From Chitinophagaceae bacterium (GTDB lineage Bacteria > Bacteroidota > Bacteroidia > Chitinophagales > Chitinophagaceae), in NCBI GenBank assembly GCA_019454915.1, contig JACFNM010000050.1, positions 1 through 16,630 on the forward strand: a DNA stretch of 16,630 nt, written 5' to 3'. The notes beneath the pieces were generated by a model. The model was not told the DNA's origin. It saw only the letters and a list, made by a program, of their open reading frames with translations, and did no database searches. Positions 1 through 5,745 of the stretch are shown here, piece by piece. Position 1 is the stretch's first letter; every line of letters starts with the position of its first letter. A program made the translations under genes and the position numbers.

Positions 1-1170
1 AATTTTCATCCAATCATTAATAAGCCTTATAAATTCCTGGACCAGGTCACGGCGGCGGTGGGCAGAAAGTCCGTCTGTTAAAACCGGGAAAATATAATTA
101 TCAGGACTTCTATCCTGATTACCCCAACGATTGATTATCGCCTGCATCTCTTCATTTATGGGAATAAGAATATTTTTAGGATTAGAGCGGCGGGTAAATT
201 TTACTTTTTCTCTTTTTATAATTATAAATTCACCATCAATATTTCCATATTTCAGATACGCAATATCCTTTGGATTAATACCATTACTAAAGAAACCAAA
301 TAACCAAATATCTCGGGTATATCCCTCATTCTTATTAGCAGGATCGGGTTGATACTCGTATATCTTTTTTATATCTGAAAAATCAAGAGCTTTCTTAACA
401 TTAGTCCCGGTAGGTATTTGATACTTTCGTTTTCCAAATGGATAGTATTTTTGTAGTAATAATCCATCACTAATCTGATTGTTGAAAATACACCTCAAAT
501 TTCTCAGATAAATGCCAACTGTAGTAAGTGTATTCTTTTTAGCAAGCATCCATTGTTCATAATCATAAAGAAATTTTACGGTGATATCTTCAAAACGTAA
601 GTTCTTTTTATATTCCAATAAACTTTTCAGGGCTATGAAGTAGTTTTCAGAAGTTCCAAGCCGTTCCTGAGAATCTAAGATTTTAATGTATTCTCCAAAT
701 GCCACTGCAACCGGGCCCCAGTCTGCATAGTCAATATTTGACCGAACCTTGTCGTATTTCCCTTTCCCATACTTTTGGGAACGTCCTTCCGAAGGGCTAA
801 ATAAAGGGCGTGATGTGTATCCTTCCGGCTCAGCAATATTGGGAAATACCTTTTGAATTTTGCCTTTAGGTTTACGATGTTTTTTATGCCGGTAGAATTC
901 TTCCCTGAATGCATCAAACGTGAATGTTCCTAAGTTTTTGATAATTTCCTTAGCCCTGTTTTCCTCTTCTGCAAATTTGTTCCGAATTTCACTAAGCTCT
1001 TTACCAAGGCGTGGTGAAGAAAGCTTCTTAAAATCGTTTTCGGATAAATGTAGATCAAGAAGAAAGGGAACCGGTTTGCGGTCAAAGGTGACCCGGATGG
1101 CAAGGCGATAAGTCTTGCTTTTTTTTAGCATTCTTCTTTTGTCAAGAATGCGTGCTGTTGTTGCTTCCAT
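1..1170 (-). CDS. Tyrosine recombinase (phage/ICE-type integrase), 3' end beyond window
   Basis: An open frame of 390 codons starts at ATG 1170 and runs without a stop to base 1, so the C-terminus lies outside. The N-terminus (MEATTARILDKRR) leads into a basic stretch like the arm-binding domain of Bacteroidota integrases. A helical SAM-like core-binding domain follows (YADWGPVAVAFGEYIKIL, then LKSLLEYKK and KKNTLTTVGIYLRNLRCIFN). The catalytic domain then begins: the region TRDIWLFGFFSNGINPKDI carries the first catalytic Arg context, and YLKYGNIDGEFIIIKREKVKFTR follows with the family's Lys strand. The last visible part, IFPVLTDGLSAHRRR, precedes the expected HxxR and Tyr motifs, which are not visible. 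The gene points away from a tRNA-Lys fragment about 170 bp upstream, so it probably drives integration and excision of an element extending to the left. Family assignment is firm; activity cannot be judged without the active-site tyrosine. Confidence 0.9.
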   Translation of the reverse strand, partial: MEATTARILDKRRMLKKSKTYRLAIRVTFDRKPVPFLLDLHLSENDFKKLSSPRLGKELSEIRNKFAEEENRAKEIIKNLGTFTFDAFREEFYRHKKHRKPKGKIQKVFPNIAEPEGYTSRPLFSPSEGRSQKYGKGKYDKVRSNIDYADWGPVAVAFGEYIKILDSQERLGTSENYFIALKSLLEYKKNLRFEDITVKFLYDYEQWMLAKKNTLTTVGIYLRNLRCIFNNQISDGLLLQKYYPFGKRKYQIPTGTNVKKALDFSDIKKIYEYQPDPANKNEGYTRDIWLFGFFSNGINPKDIAYLKYGNIDGEFIIIKREKVKFTRRSNPKNILIPINEEMQAIINRWGNQDRSPDNYIFPVLTDGLSAHRRRDLVQEFIRLINDWMKI

Positions 1171-1192
1171 AACTCACAATTGTTAAAAAGTG

Positions 1193-1211
1193 GCCTAACA
1201 ATTTGCCTAAC
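1193..1211. repeat. Two direct GCCTAAC heptamers 12 bp apart, upstream of the integrase
   Basis: GCCTAAC occurs at 1193-1199 and again at 1205-1211, between the integrase start and the tRNA fragment. Short direct repeats beside the core site are where the N-terminal domain of tyrosine recombinases (arm sites) or excisionases usually bind. That role here is inferred from position only. Chance occurrence of two 7-mers is possible. Confidence 0.35.
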
Positions 1212-1340
1212 ACACGACAGTTAAACAGCGTATTTTAAAGACATAGCTAAGATAACAAAACACCCTGAAACCCTTTACAGTAAATGGCTTCGGAGGAAAT
1301 GTAGATTAAAATAGATTCAAATAAATTAAGTATTTTTGGT

Positions 1341-1384
1341 GACTCTTAATCAGCGGGTCCAGAGTTCGAGTCTCTGCGGGGTCA
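1341..1384 (+). other. Attachment-site scar: 3' part of tRNA-Lys (anticodon CTT)
   Basis: The anticodon loop CTCTTAA (1343-1349, anticodon CTT at 1345-1347), variable loop (1355-1359), T stem CAGAG/CTCTG with loop TTCGAGT (1360-1376), acceptor 3' strand CGGGGTC (1377-1383) and discriminator A1384 all fit a tRNA. CCA is not encoded. The sequence 5' of the anticodon stem shows no D arm and no acceptor 5' strand (expected GACCCCG), so only the 3' part is present. With an integrase beside it, this is best read as the att end where an element entered a tRNA-Lys gene. The intact tRNA would lie at the other end, left of the window. Confidence 0.8.
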
Positions 1385-1408
1385 CTAACTATATGAATCG
1401 TATGCAAG

Positions 1409-1443
1409 ATCTGTGAGGTTTTGAATTCTCACAGATTTTTTTT
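1409..1443 (+). terminator. Rho-independent terminator after the tRNA-Lys remnant
   Basis: A perfect 9-bp stem, ATCTGTGAG (1409-1417) with CTCACAGAT (1428-1436), encloses a 10-nt loop and runs directly into a T tract to 1443. It is 25 bp after the tRNA 3' end, so it is probably the native terminator of the original tRNA transcript. Apart from this hairpin, the 1385-1693 interval shows no gene. No strong TTTG/TAnnTTTG promoter is evident for the next gene; TACCTTTC at 1552-1559 is a weak candidate without a well-spaced upstream box. Confidence 0.8.
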
Positions 1444-1693
1444 ATATAGGATCTTTCAGTCTGCTTAAGAACTGCGGTTGCGTGTGATGGATTATGCCAG
1501 GGACACAGGCGTAATTTGAGCTTGTTGCGGTCAGTTATCAGATATAATTCGTACCTTTCAGGTCGCTTTTTGAGCTAAATTGCTTTTGTAATCATTTCTC
1601 TCCGCTACTATTTACATCTGCTTTTACTCAGATACGTTAAACAAACTCCGCTTGCCGGAGCAGCAACTCCGTCAACCGCAAAAAATCTTTAAT

Positions 1694-2152
1694 ATGGCAA
1701 CAAGTTGGAATAAAAAGGAACGGGAAAATAAGAAGCGGGAAGCCCGTAAGAAAAAGGAAGAGAAACGTCAGGAACGAAAAAAGAACGCGGACAAGGGAAA
1801 AAGCCTCGATGACATGATGGCTTTTTTGGATGAGGACGGTAATCTGACCACCGTGCGCCCGGATAACACCGTGAAGAGAGAGGTTAAACTGGAAGATATA
1901 GAAATCGGTGTTCCCAGGAAAGTGGAGGACCCCGAAGAAAAGATACGCAAGGGGGTAGTCTCTTATTTCAATTCCGGGAAAGGTTTCGGGTTTATTGAAG
2001 ACCATGAAAACGGCCGACGGTTATTTGTGCACCAGTCTTCTGCTGATCTGATGTTACAGGAAGGATTGGAAGTGTTCTTTGAATCAGAAAGAGGGCCGAA
2101 GGGATATACAGCGGTACACGTTTCAGGAAGCAAGCCTCAAGAAATCCAATAA
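1694..2152 (+). CDS. Cold-shock-domain protein with Lys/Arg-rich N-terminal extension
   Basis: 152 residues. Residues 7-36 are almost entirely Lys, Arg and Glu, predicting a charged, partly helical RNA-contacting tail. Residues 37-82 are an acidic linker (SLDDMMAFLDEDGNLT). Residues 86-144 form a cold-shock OB fold with both nucleic-acid motifs visible: KGFGFI (RNP1, 96-101) and LFVHQS (RNP2, 110-115). It probably binds single-stranded RNA in the cytoplasm and acts as an RNA chaperone. ATG 1694 is chosen because the next in-frame upstream start is a TTG at 1652 whose added residues do not resemble the family. It is the only clear plus-strand gene in the window and converges on trxA. The architecture is common in Bacteroidota. 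Confidence 0.93.
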   Translation: MATSWNKKERENKKREARKKKEEKRQERKKNADKGKSLDDMMAFLDEDGNLTTVRPDNTVKREVKLEDIEIGVPRKVEDPEEKIRKGVVSYFNSGKGFGFIEDHENGRRLFVHQSSADLMLQEGLEVFFESERGPKGYTAVHVSGSKPQEIQ

Positions 2153-2186
2153 GACCTTCGGAGGCCGTATTGAATGGTGGTATATG

Positions 2187-2486
2187 CTACGAAAATTGCC
2201 GGATAATCTGCTCTAACTGTGCCGCAGGAACTACACCGGATTGTCTCCATTTTACTTGTCCATTCTTAAACAGAATTAATGTTGGCACTCCCTGGATTTG
2301 GTAGGCCGCAGCTGCCTGTTGATTTTTGTCCACATCCACTTTGATGATTTTCGCCTGGTTCCCTATTTTGGACTTTAGGTCCGCCAGAATGGGTTTCATC
2401 ATCTTGCAGGGTCCGCACCACTCTGCGTGAAAATCCACGAGAGTGGGCGTACTGGAACGGATGACTTCAGAAAAAGAATTTGCCAT
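2187..2486 (-). CDS. trxA: Thioredoxin
   Basis: 99 residues, slightly shorter than the usual 105-110. The redox motif WCGPC is at 23-27 within [15 protein letters not shown], and the cis-proline loop GVPT is at 66-69, both diagnostic of classical thioredoxins. There is no signal peptide, so it acts in the cytoplasm as a disulfide reductase. It lies 46 bp downstream of the DUF302 gene on the same strand and is probably co-transcribed. The pairing suggests a thiol or sulfur-stress role rather than the housekeeping copy, which is inference. Confidence 0.95.
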   Translation of the reverse strand: MANSFSEVIRSSTPTLVDFHAEWCGPCKMMKPILADLKSKIGNQAKIIKVDVDKNQQAAAAYQIQGVPTLILFKNGQVKWRQSGVVPAAQLEQIIRQFS

Positions 2487-2532
2487 CTGAATTTGTTTTT
2501 AATCGTGTCGCCCTTTTCACAGGACTTATTTA

Positions 2533-2919
2533 TTAAACGTTTTCAATCACTCTTTTTAATTTCTCTCTTACCTGCCCGGCCACGTTTCCCAGAGTATCAT
2601 TTTTAACAGCCATCATAGACGCTACAGGGTCGATGGCTGATATTTCTATTTTATTGCCATCGCGTTCCTGTACGATAACATTACAGGGCAGCATACTACC
2701 AATTTTGTCTTCTGCCAATAAAGCCTGATGGGCGAACTGGGGATTGCAGGCGCCTAAAATTTTATATTGCCGGAAATCAACATCTAACTTTTTCTTTAAA
2801 GTAGCTTTTACGTCAATTTCTGTAAGAACGCCGAAACCTTCCTTTTTTAACTCTTCCGTAACCTTCTCAATGGCCTGATCAAAGCTACTGTCAACTGTTT
2901 TTGAAAAGCAATAACTCAT
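2533..2919 (-). CDS. DUF302 domain protein
   Basis: 128 residues covering the whole DUF302 (PF03625) fold. Family landmarks visible are MSYCFSKTVDSSFDQAIEKV at the start, EEGFGVLTEIDV-like (KKEGFGVLTEIDVKATLKKK), the segment YKILGACNPQFAHQAL with its conserved Cys, and the LPCNVIVQE strand with a second Cys. There is no signal peptide. Biochemical function is unknown; the family often sits near thioredoxin, rhodanese or sulfur and metal stress genes, as here. Start ATG 2919 matches the family N-terminus exactly. Confidence 0.92.
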   Translation of the reverse strand: MSYCFSKTVDSSFDQAIEKVTEELKKEGFGVLTEIDVKATLKKKLDVDFRQYKILGACNPQFAHQALLAEDKIGSMLPCNVIVQERDGNKIEISAIDPVASMMAVKNDTLGNVAGQVREKLKRVIENV

Positions 2920-2964
2920 AATATGTTGTGATTTAAATGGTTTATAATATTTAAGTGCAAAATT

Positions 2965-2979
2965 CCGATAAAATATCGG
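2965..2979. promoter_or_regulatory. Inverted repeat upstream of DUF302-trxA, possible operator
   Basis: CCGATA, AAA, TATCGG forms a perfect 6-bp inverted repeat 46 bp upstream of the DUF302 start. It could be an operator or a small transcript hairpin; there is no T run for termination. No convincing promoter pair was found around it, so the role is open. Confidence 0.35.
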
Positions 2980-2980
2980 G

Positions 2981-3039
2981 TTAGTGGGTTACTAAAGTTA
3001 CATATATATGACCGTAATCCGGATGAGAGTGTTATTTTC
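2981..3039. repeat. Direct repeat copy A (59 nt)
   Basis: This matches 5254-5312 at 52 of 59 positions without gaps. In copy B the last 42 nt, read on the minus strand, encode the C-terminus of the DUF2141 protein (ENDMFIRIKVIYM and stop). Copy A read in the same way gives ENNTLIRITVIYM and stop, with no intact gene attached. It is therefore either a fossil 3' end of a DUF2141 paralogue or one unit of a dispersed repeat. Copies A and B bound the toxin-antitoxin patch. Confidence 0.85.
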
Positions 3040-3176
3040 GGGTTTCCTGGGGCTTTGCCAAACGGGCTGTTCAAACACCAAAGCATACCCTGCCCGGTCT
3101 GCAATATATCTCCACTTCAAAGAATGGCAACTCGATAATAATATAAAAGCGGCAACCGTAAGTTTAGTTCAACATC

Positions 3177-3211
3177 GCTTTCATTTCTCGTCCTTCGGAC
3201 GAAGCGAAAGC
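3177..3211 (-). terminator. Interrupted hairpin just past the lipoprotein remnant
   Basis: An outer stem GCTTTC/GAAAGC and inner stem CGTCC/GGACG (loop GAA on the minus strand) lie 5 bp beyond the stop codon of the frame-corrected lipoprotein gene. The position suits a transcript end, but there is no T tract, so this may be only an mRNA-stabilising hairpin. Confidence 0.35.
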
Positions 3212-3215
3212 TTAG

Positions 3216-3760
3216 TTATTGCCTGCTGCCAGTGTTTTCTTGTCGTGGTACAACAAATTTCAAGTCTTTAGGTAGCAGTCTTGGTGGTGGTGGGGGTGGC
3301 CATACTATTTTCTGAGACTCCAGAACATAAGATGCATTTATCGTCTTGAGTTTTTGTTTCCCAACAAACACTTCAAATTTTTTTTCCTATGGACAAAAAG
3401 GATGTGTCAACTTGGCCAGATTGCACAAGACGAATTATTGTGTCGCCTACACTTGCGATTATTGCAATTAAAGGGCAGTCTTCGCAGGTTCCTTCTTTAG
3501 ATTTTATTGTGGTGTCTCGAAGCGCCTTCGGTAAGACATTGTCAATTGCACTCATTATTGAATCTGGTAGTGTTCCATATTGTAGTAGGTTTGTTGTTTT
3601 TGGTATGAAGAATATACCCGTGGAATCAACTCTGAAAGTTGGTCTATTTGTCCAACCATTTGAATAAGCAAGTTCGAAATAAGTAAATGTCTGTTTGTTT
3701 GCTGTTTTTATCTCCTTTTGGTTGCATCCTATAAAAGCCAAAATTGTCAACTGTCAACAT
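3216..3760 (-). pseudogene. Small lipoprotein gene, frameshifted at an A8 run and near its start
   Basis: The uninterrupted central frame (3373-3750) starts ILAFIGCNQKE, a lipobox-like Cys with almost no signal peptide before it. It continues with FELAYSNGWTNRPTFRVDST and ends early at IGKKI. Dropping one base from the A8 run (plus-strand T 3378-3385) lets the frame continue 50-plus codons through KFEVFVGKQKLKTINASYVL and a six-proline WPPPPPPRLLP to a stop at 3216, directly before a hairpin. At the other end, ATG 3760 is out of frame because GTTGACA occurs twice in tandem; removing one 7-nt copy gives MLTILAFIGC. The repaired gene would encode 178 residues. The family is unnamed to me, probably a small outer-membrane or periplasmic lipoprotein of Bacteroidota. 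Two lesions favour decay over regulated switching. Confidence 0.65.
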
Positions 3761-3830
3761 ACCCAAATAGGAGAACTGTGTCATAATAAATTAATAGATG
3801 CAGATTCTCAACGCTTCCATACGGTAGCAG

Positions 3831-4023
3831 GTAACGGATAACGCATTAGCGATGGCAGGGAATTCAAGGTACCTTTCGCCCGTACGTCAGCCGATAGAAG
3901 TACTAAAGTACAGATTAAGTACAAATGTTCAATAGAGAACTTTCAGCCTGAAGCAATGCCCAATTGAAATACAAATGCTGAGGTTTATTTGTTCGGCCCA
4001 GCTATAGATAATGCGCGTGTTAC
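3831..4023. repeat. 193-bp element with imperfect terminal inverted repeats
   Basis: The left end (3831-3860, reading GTAACGGATAACGCATTA then GCGATGGCAGGG) pairs imperfectly with the reverse complement of the right end (3997-4023). Shared blocks in order are GTAAC, CGCATTA, AT-GC and GGG. No gene lies inside, but there are repeated AGTACT/AGTACA words at 3898-3922. It fills most of the gene-free interval 3761-4054, between the lipoprotein remnant and the antitoxin. It could be a small non-autonomous mobile element or a cassette-type recombination site; no recombinase for it is present here. Confidence 0.5.
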
Positions 4024-4054
4024 ACGCGGTTCAGTTTTCTGTTTCGGGTTTATT

Positions 4055-4357
4055 TTATAGCTTAATTGATAATTCCAGGTGCCCGCCAAAGCCAACTTCC
4101 ACTATTTTTTGAAGTGTTGAAATTCTGGCTTCCTTGATATTATTCTCAATTTTTGAAATGTATGATTTTGTGGTACCTACTTTTTGAGCAAGCTCTTCTT
4201 GTGTCAACCCCTTTTCCAATCTTGCTTCTTGGATTAATGCACCGATTTTAAAATTTTGATAGCCTGCTTCAAGCCGTTCGCGCTTTGCTGTCCCTCTTCT
4301 GCCGTAGTGTTTGTCCTTGAACTGGTCAAGAGTCATAATATTATCTTTTTTACTCAT
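4055..4357 (-). CDS. HigA-type antitoxin, XRE helix-turn-helix
   Basis: 100 residues. Residues 1-40 (MSKKDNIMTLDQFKDKHYG and onward) are the extension typical of antitoxins paired with RelE/HigB toxins. Residues about 41-95 hold the HTH: KIGALIQEARLEKGLTQEELAQKVGTTKSYISKIEN. It should bind and neutralise the toxin and repress the shared promoter. The start at 4357 is preferred because it lies one base after the toxin stop codon (translational coupling); an ATG at 4411 in the same frame would sit inside the toxin gene and add unrelated residues. Confidence 0.92.
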   Translation of the reverse strand: MSKKDNIMTLDQFKDKHYGRRGTAKRERLEAGYQNFKIGALIQEARLEKGLTQEELAQKVGTTKSYISKIENNIKEARISTLQKIVEVGFGGHLELSIKL

Positions 4358-4358
4358 T

Positions 4359-4742
4359 TTAGTTTTTATTTTTTTGTTTGTAATCGTGATTGCTTCGCAA
4401 TTCGGTTTCATATTCCTTCCTGATTTTTAATGCTTTTTCAATTTCTTTTTTAGGTGTTTTCTGAGTTTTCTTTTGGAACCCGTTTGCCAAAACGATCAAT
4501 CGCCCTTCGTCAAAAAAACAAAAAATGCGAAAAATATCACTTGCAGATTGTACCCGGATTTCAAAAAGCCCATCGGCACCGTCAATGTGCTTTAGATAGG
4601 TCTCAGGAATTCTTTCCACTTCTTCTATCAAATCAAAAGTCCAGATAATCTTATCTCTTACTTTCTGTCGTTGTTTCACAAAGAAATTCTCAAAGTAATC
4701 TTTGTAAGTTATGACAGTCCGGAATTTCTGCTTTTTGTCCAC
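4359..4742 (-). CDS. RelE/HigB-family toxin (Gp49-like mRNA interferase)
   Basis: 127 residues from GTG 4742. Conserved family strands are visible: GLFEIRVQSASDIFRIFCFF, then LIVLANGFQKKTQKTP, then a C-terminal helix KKEIEKALKIRKEYETEL. This matches the PF05973 (phage-derived Gp49-like HigB/RelE) group, ribosome-dependent mRNA endonucleases inhibited by the following antitoxin. Toxin-first order and the one-base gap to the antitoxin gene are typical of HigBA. The TAnnTTTG box lies 4 bp upstream of the GTG, which implies an extremely short or leaderless mRNA. The pair sits in a repeat-bounded accessory patch, consistent with horizontal acquisition. Confidence 0.93.
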   Translation of the reverse strand: MDKKQKFRTVITYKDYFENFFVKQRQKVRDKIIWTFDLIEEVERIPETYLKHIDGADGLFEIRVQSASDIFRIFCFFDEGRLIVLANGFQKKTQKTPKKEIEKALKIRKEYETELRSNHDYKQKNKN

Positions 4743-4746
4743 AAAA

Positions 4747-4777
4747 CAAAGGTAATAAATGTTGTACTAAAGGGAAA
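4747..4777 (-). promoter_or_regulatory. Promoter of the toxin-antitoxin operon
   Basis: On the minus strand TTTC (4774-4777), then 19 nt, then TACCTTTG (4747-4754). This fits the Bacteroidota consensus TTTG/N19-21/TAnnTTTG with one mismatch in the upstream box. Transcription should start within a few bases of the toxin GTG. Confidence 0.7.
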
Positions 4778-4886
4778 CGTATTTTTCTCTTAAACTTTCC
4801 TGGCGGATGTCATCAAGTGATTCCTGATGCGAAGGTTTTTTGAATCGCATGTGACACTCTAATTTACGCTATCCATTTTAACCCTG

Positions 4887-4922
4887 AAAAAAATCCCCCT
4901 GCTGATAATCAACAGTTCAGGG
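4887..4922 (-). terminator. Minus-strand terminator downstream of the efflux operon
   Basis: Read leftward, CCCTG (4918-4922) and CTG pair with CAG and CAGGG around a TTGATTAT loop with an AA bulge, followed by GGA and seven T residues (plus-strand A 4887-4893). It would end leftward transcription coming through DUF2141, leaving about 350 nt of 3' untranslated RNA that includes the structured stretch at 5148-5242. It also insulates the toxin-antitoxin promoter. Nothing gene-like was found between 4755 and 4886. Confidence 0.6.
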
Positions 4923-5147
4923 CGATAATTTTTACATTGTTATTTCGCCAGGCTAATTTTTTATAACCGGTTTTAAGCGTTTCTAATCGCTTATGAACGT
5001 TTAAAGAAAATTTGCGGTAAGCGCCAAAAGATAAAGGCAAAAGGAATTATCCGAATTGAGGGTCCCAGCCTGGCCGTGCGTGATGTTGTTACCTGGTGAG
5101 GCTTTTTAACGAGCTATCGCATTTTGTAGTATTATTTCGTCCCGGCA

Positions 5148-5242
5148 GGGTCTTCAGCATAGTTTAACAAGTGGAGCTATGCAAACCTGTTACCAGAATA
5201 AGTCTGGGTATCACCTCTGTACAATGCCTGCCTGTGAAGACC
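5148..5242. other. Unexplained multi-hairpin stretch, RNA-like
   Basis: An outer perfect 8-nt inverted repeat GGTCTTCA/TGAAGACC closes a region containing two further perfect stems, GCATAG/CTATGC and CCAGA/TCTGG (loop ATAAG). The nested layout resembles a multibranched RNA or the ends of a very small mobile element. It lies in the 350-nt gap between the DUF2141 stop and the minus-strand terminator. It does not match a riboswitch or ncRNA class that I recognise. Neither strand has a credible open frame; the rest of 4923-5147 shows only minor stems such as AAGCG/CGCTT near 4976-4993. Confidence 0.4.
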
Positions 5243-5253
5243 ACCTCGCCGAA

Positions 5254-5312
5254 TTAGTGGATTACTAAAGTTACATATATATAACCTTAATCCGGATGAA
5301 CATGTCATTTTC
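5254..5312. repeat. Direct repeat copy B (59 nt), overlapping the DUF2141 3' end
   Basis: The partner of 2981-3039, 52 of 59 identical. The stop codon and last 13 codons of the DUF2141 gene lie in this copy. The 18 bp outside the gene are nearly identical too, so the match is not explained by protein conservation alone. Confidence 0.85.
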
Positions 5313-5732
5313 AAGCATAAATGATGCCTTGCTGAATTTTGGGCGATTACCCAAACCGAAAGATTGATAATTTGAAAATCCGATGCCCTCTTTAGGTAAA
5401 ATAAATCCTTTCTTTATCTTTCCATCATTGTCTTCATCGTGTAATATATTCACAGCATATTTTCCCTCAGGCAAATTGCTGAACGTTCCGATCGCTTTGC
5501 CATTTTCAATAGTCACGGTTATTTTCCTTACATACTTTTGATAATGTTCGTCAGGGAAAGCATCTTCCCTGTTGTATAGTGTGATAACCACCGAGCCTTC
5601 ATTGTTTCTAAGCCCATGGACATCGACTGTTAAAGAAAATAATTTTGTATCCTGTGTGACAGAGTGAGAAGATATAAACAACGAAAATAATAAAATGATT
5701 GTTGTGGTTATTCGGATGGATTTCGTTTTCAC
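5271..5732 (-). CDS. DUF2141 family secreted protein
   Basis: 153 residues. A signal peptide covers about 1-24 (hydrophobic TTTIILLFSLFISSHS). The DUF2141 (PF09912) beta-sandwich follows, with family motifs LPEGKYAVNILHDEDNDG (88-104), EGIGFSN (115-121) and PKFSKA (131-136). It is probably periplasmic or surface exposed; molecular role unknown. It is the last gene of the operon, 13 bp after the LpxR-like gene, which suggests a job in outer-membrane remodelling. Its 3' end lies in direct repeat copy B. Confidence 0.9.
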   Translation of the reverse strand: MKTKSIRITTTIILLFSLFISSHSVTQDTKLFSLTVDVHGLRNNEGSVVITLYNREDAFPDEHYQKYVRKITVTIENGKAIGTFSNLPEGKYAVNILHDEDNDGKIKKGFILPKEGIGFSNYQSFGLGNRPKFSKASFMLENDMFIRIKVIYM

Positions 5733-5745
5733 TTATGAAGTAAGT

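Noticed and set aside
675..917. An 80-codon minus-strand frame, with short plus-strand frames at 131-352 and 920-1111
   Set aside because: All lie inside the integrase gene in other frames; the integrase frame is open for 390 codons and carries family motifs.
2916..3271. A minus-strand 62-codon frame (2916-3104) and a plus-strand 87-codon frame (3008-3271)
   Set aside because: They cross the direct repeat and the DUF302 upstream region, look non-protein-like and lack homology that I can recognise.
3831..4023. Classical integron attC site
   Set aside because: The R'' and R' consensus boxes do not match and there is no integron integrase in the window; kept only as an unexplained inverted-repeat element.
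4358..4411. Longer antitoxin starting at 4411
   Set aside because: It would overlap the toxin coding end and add residues derived from the toxin region; ATG 4357 fits coupling to the toxin stop.
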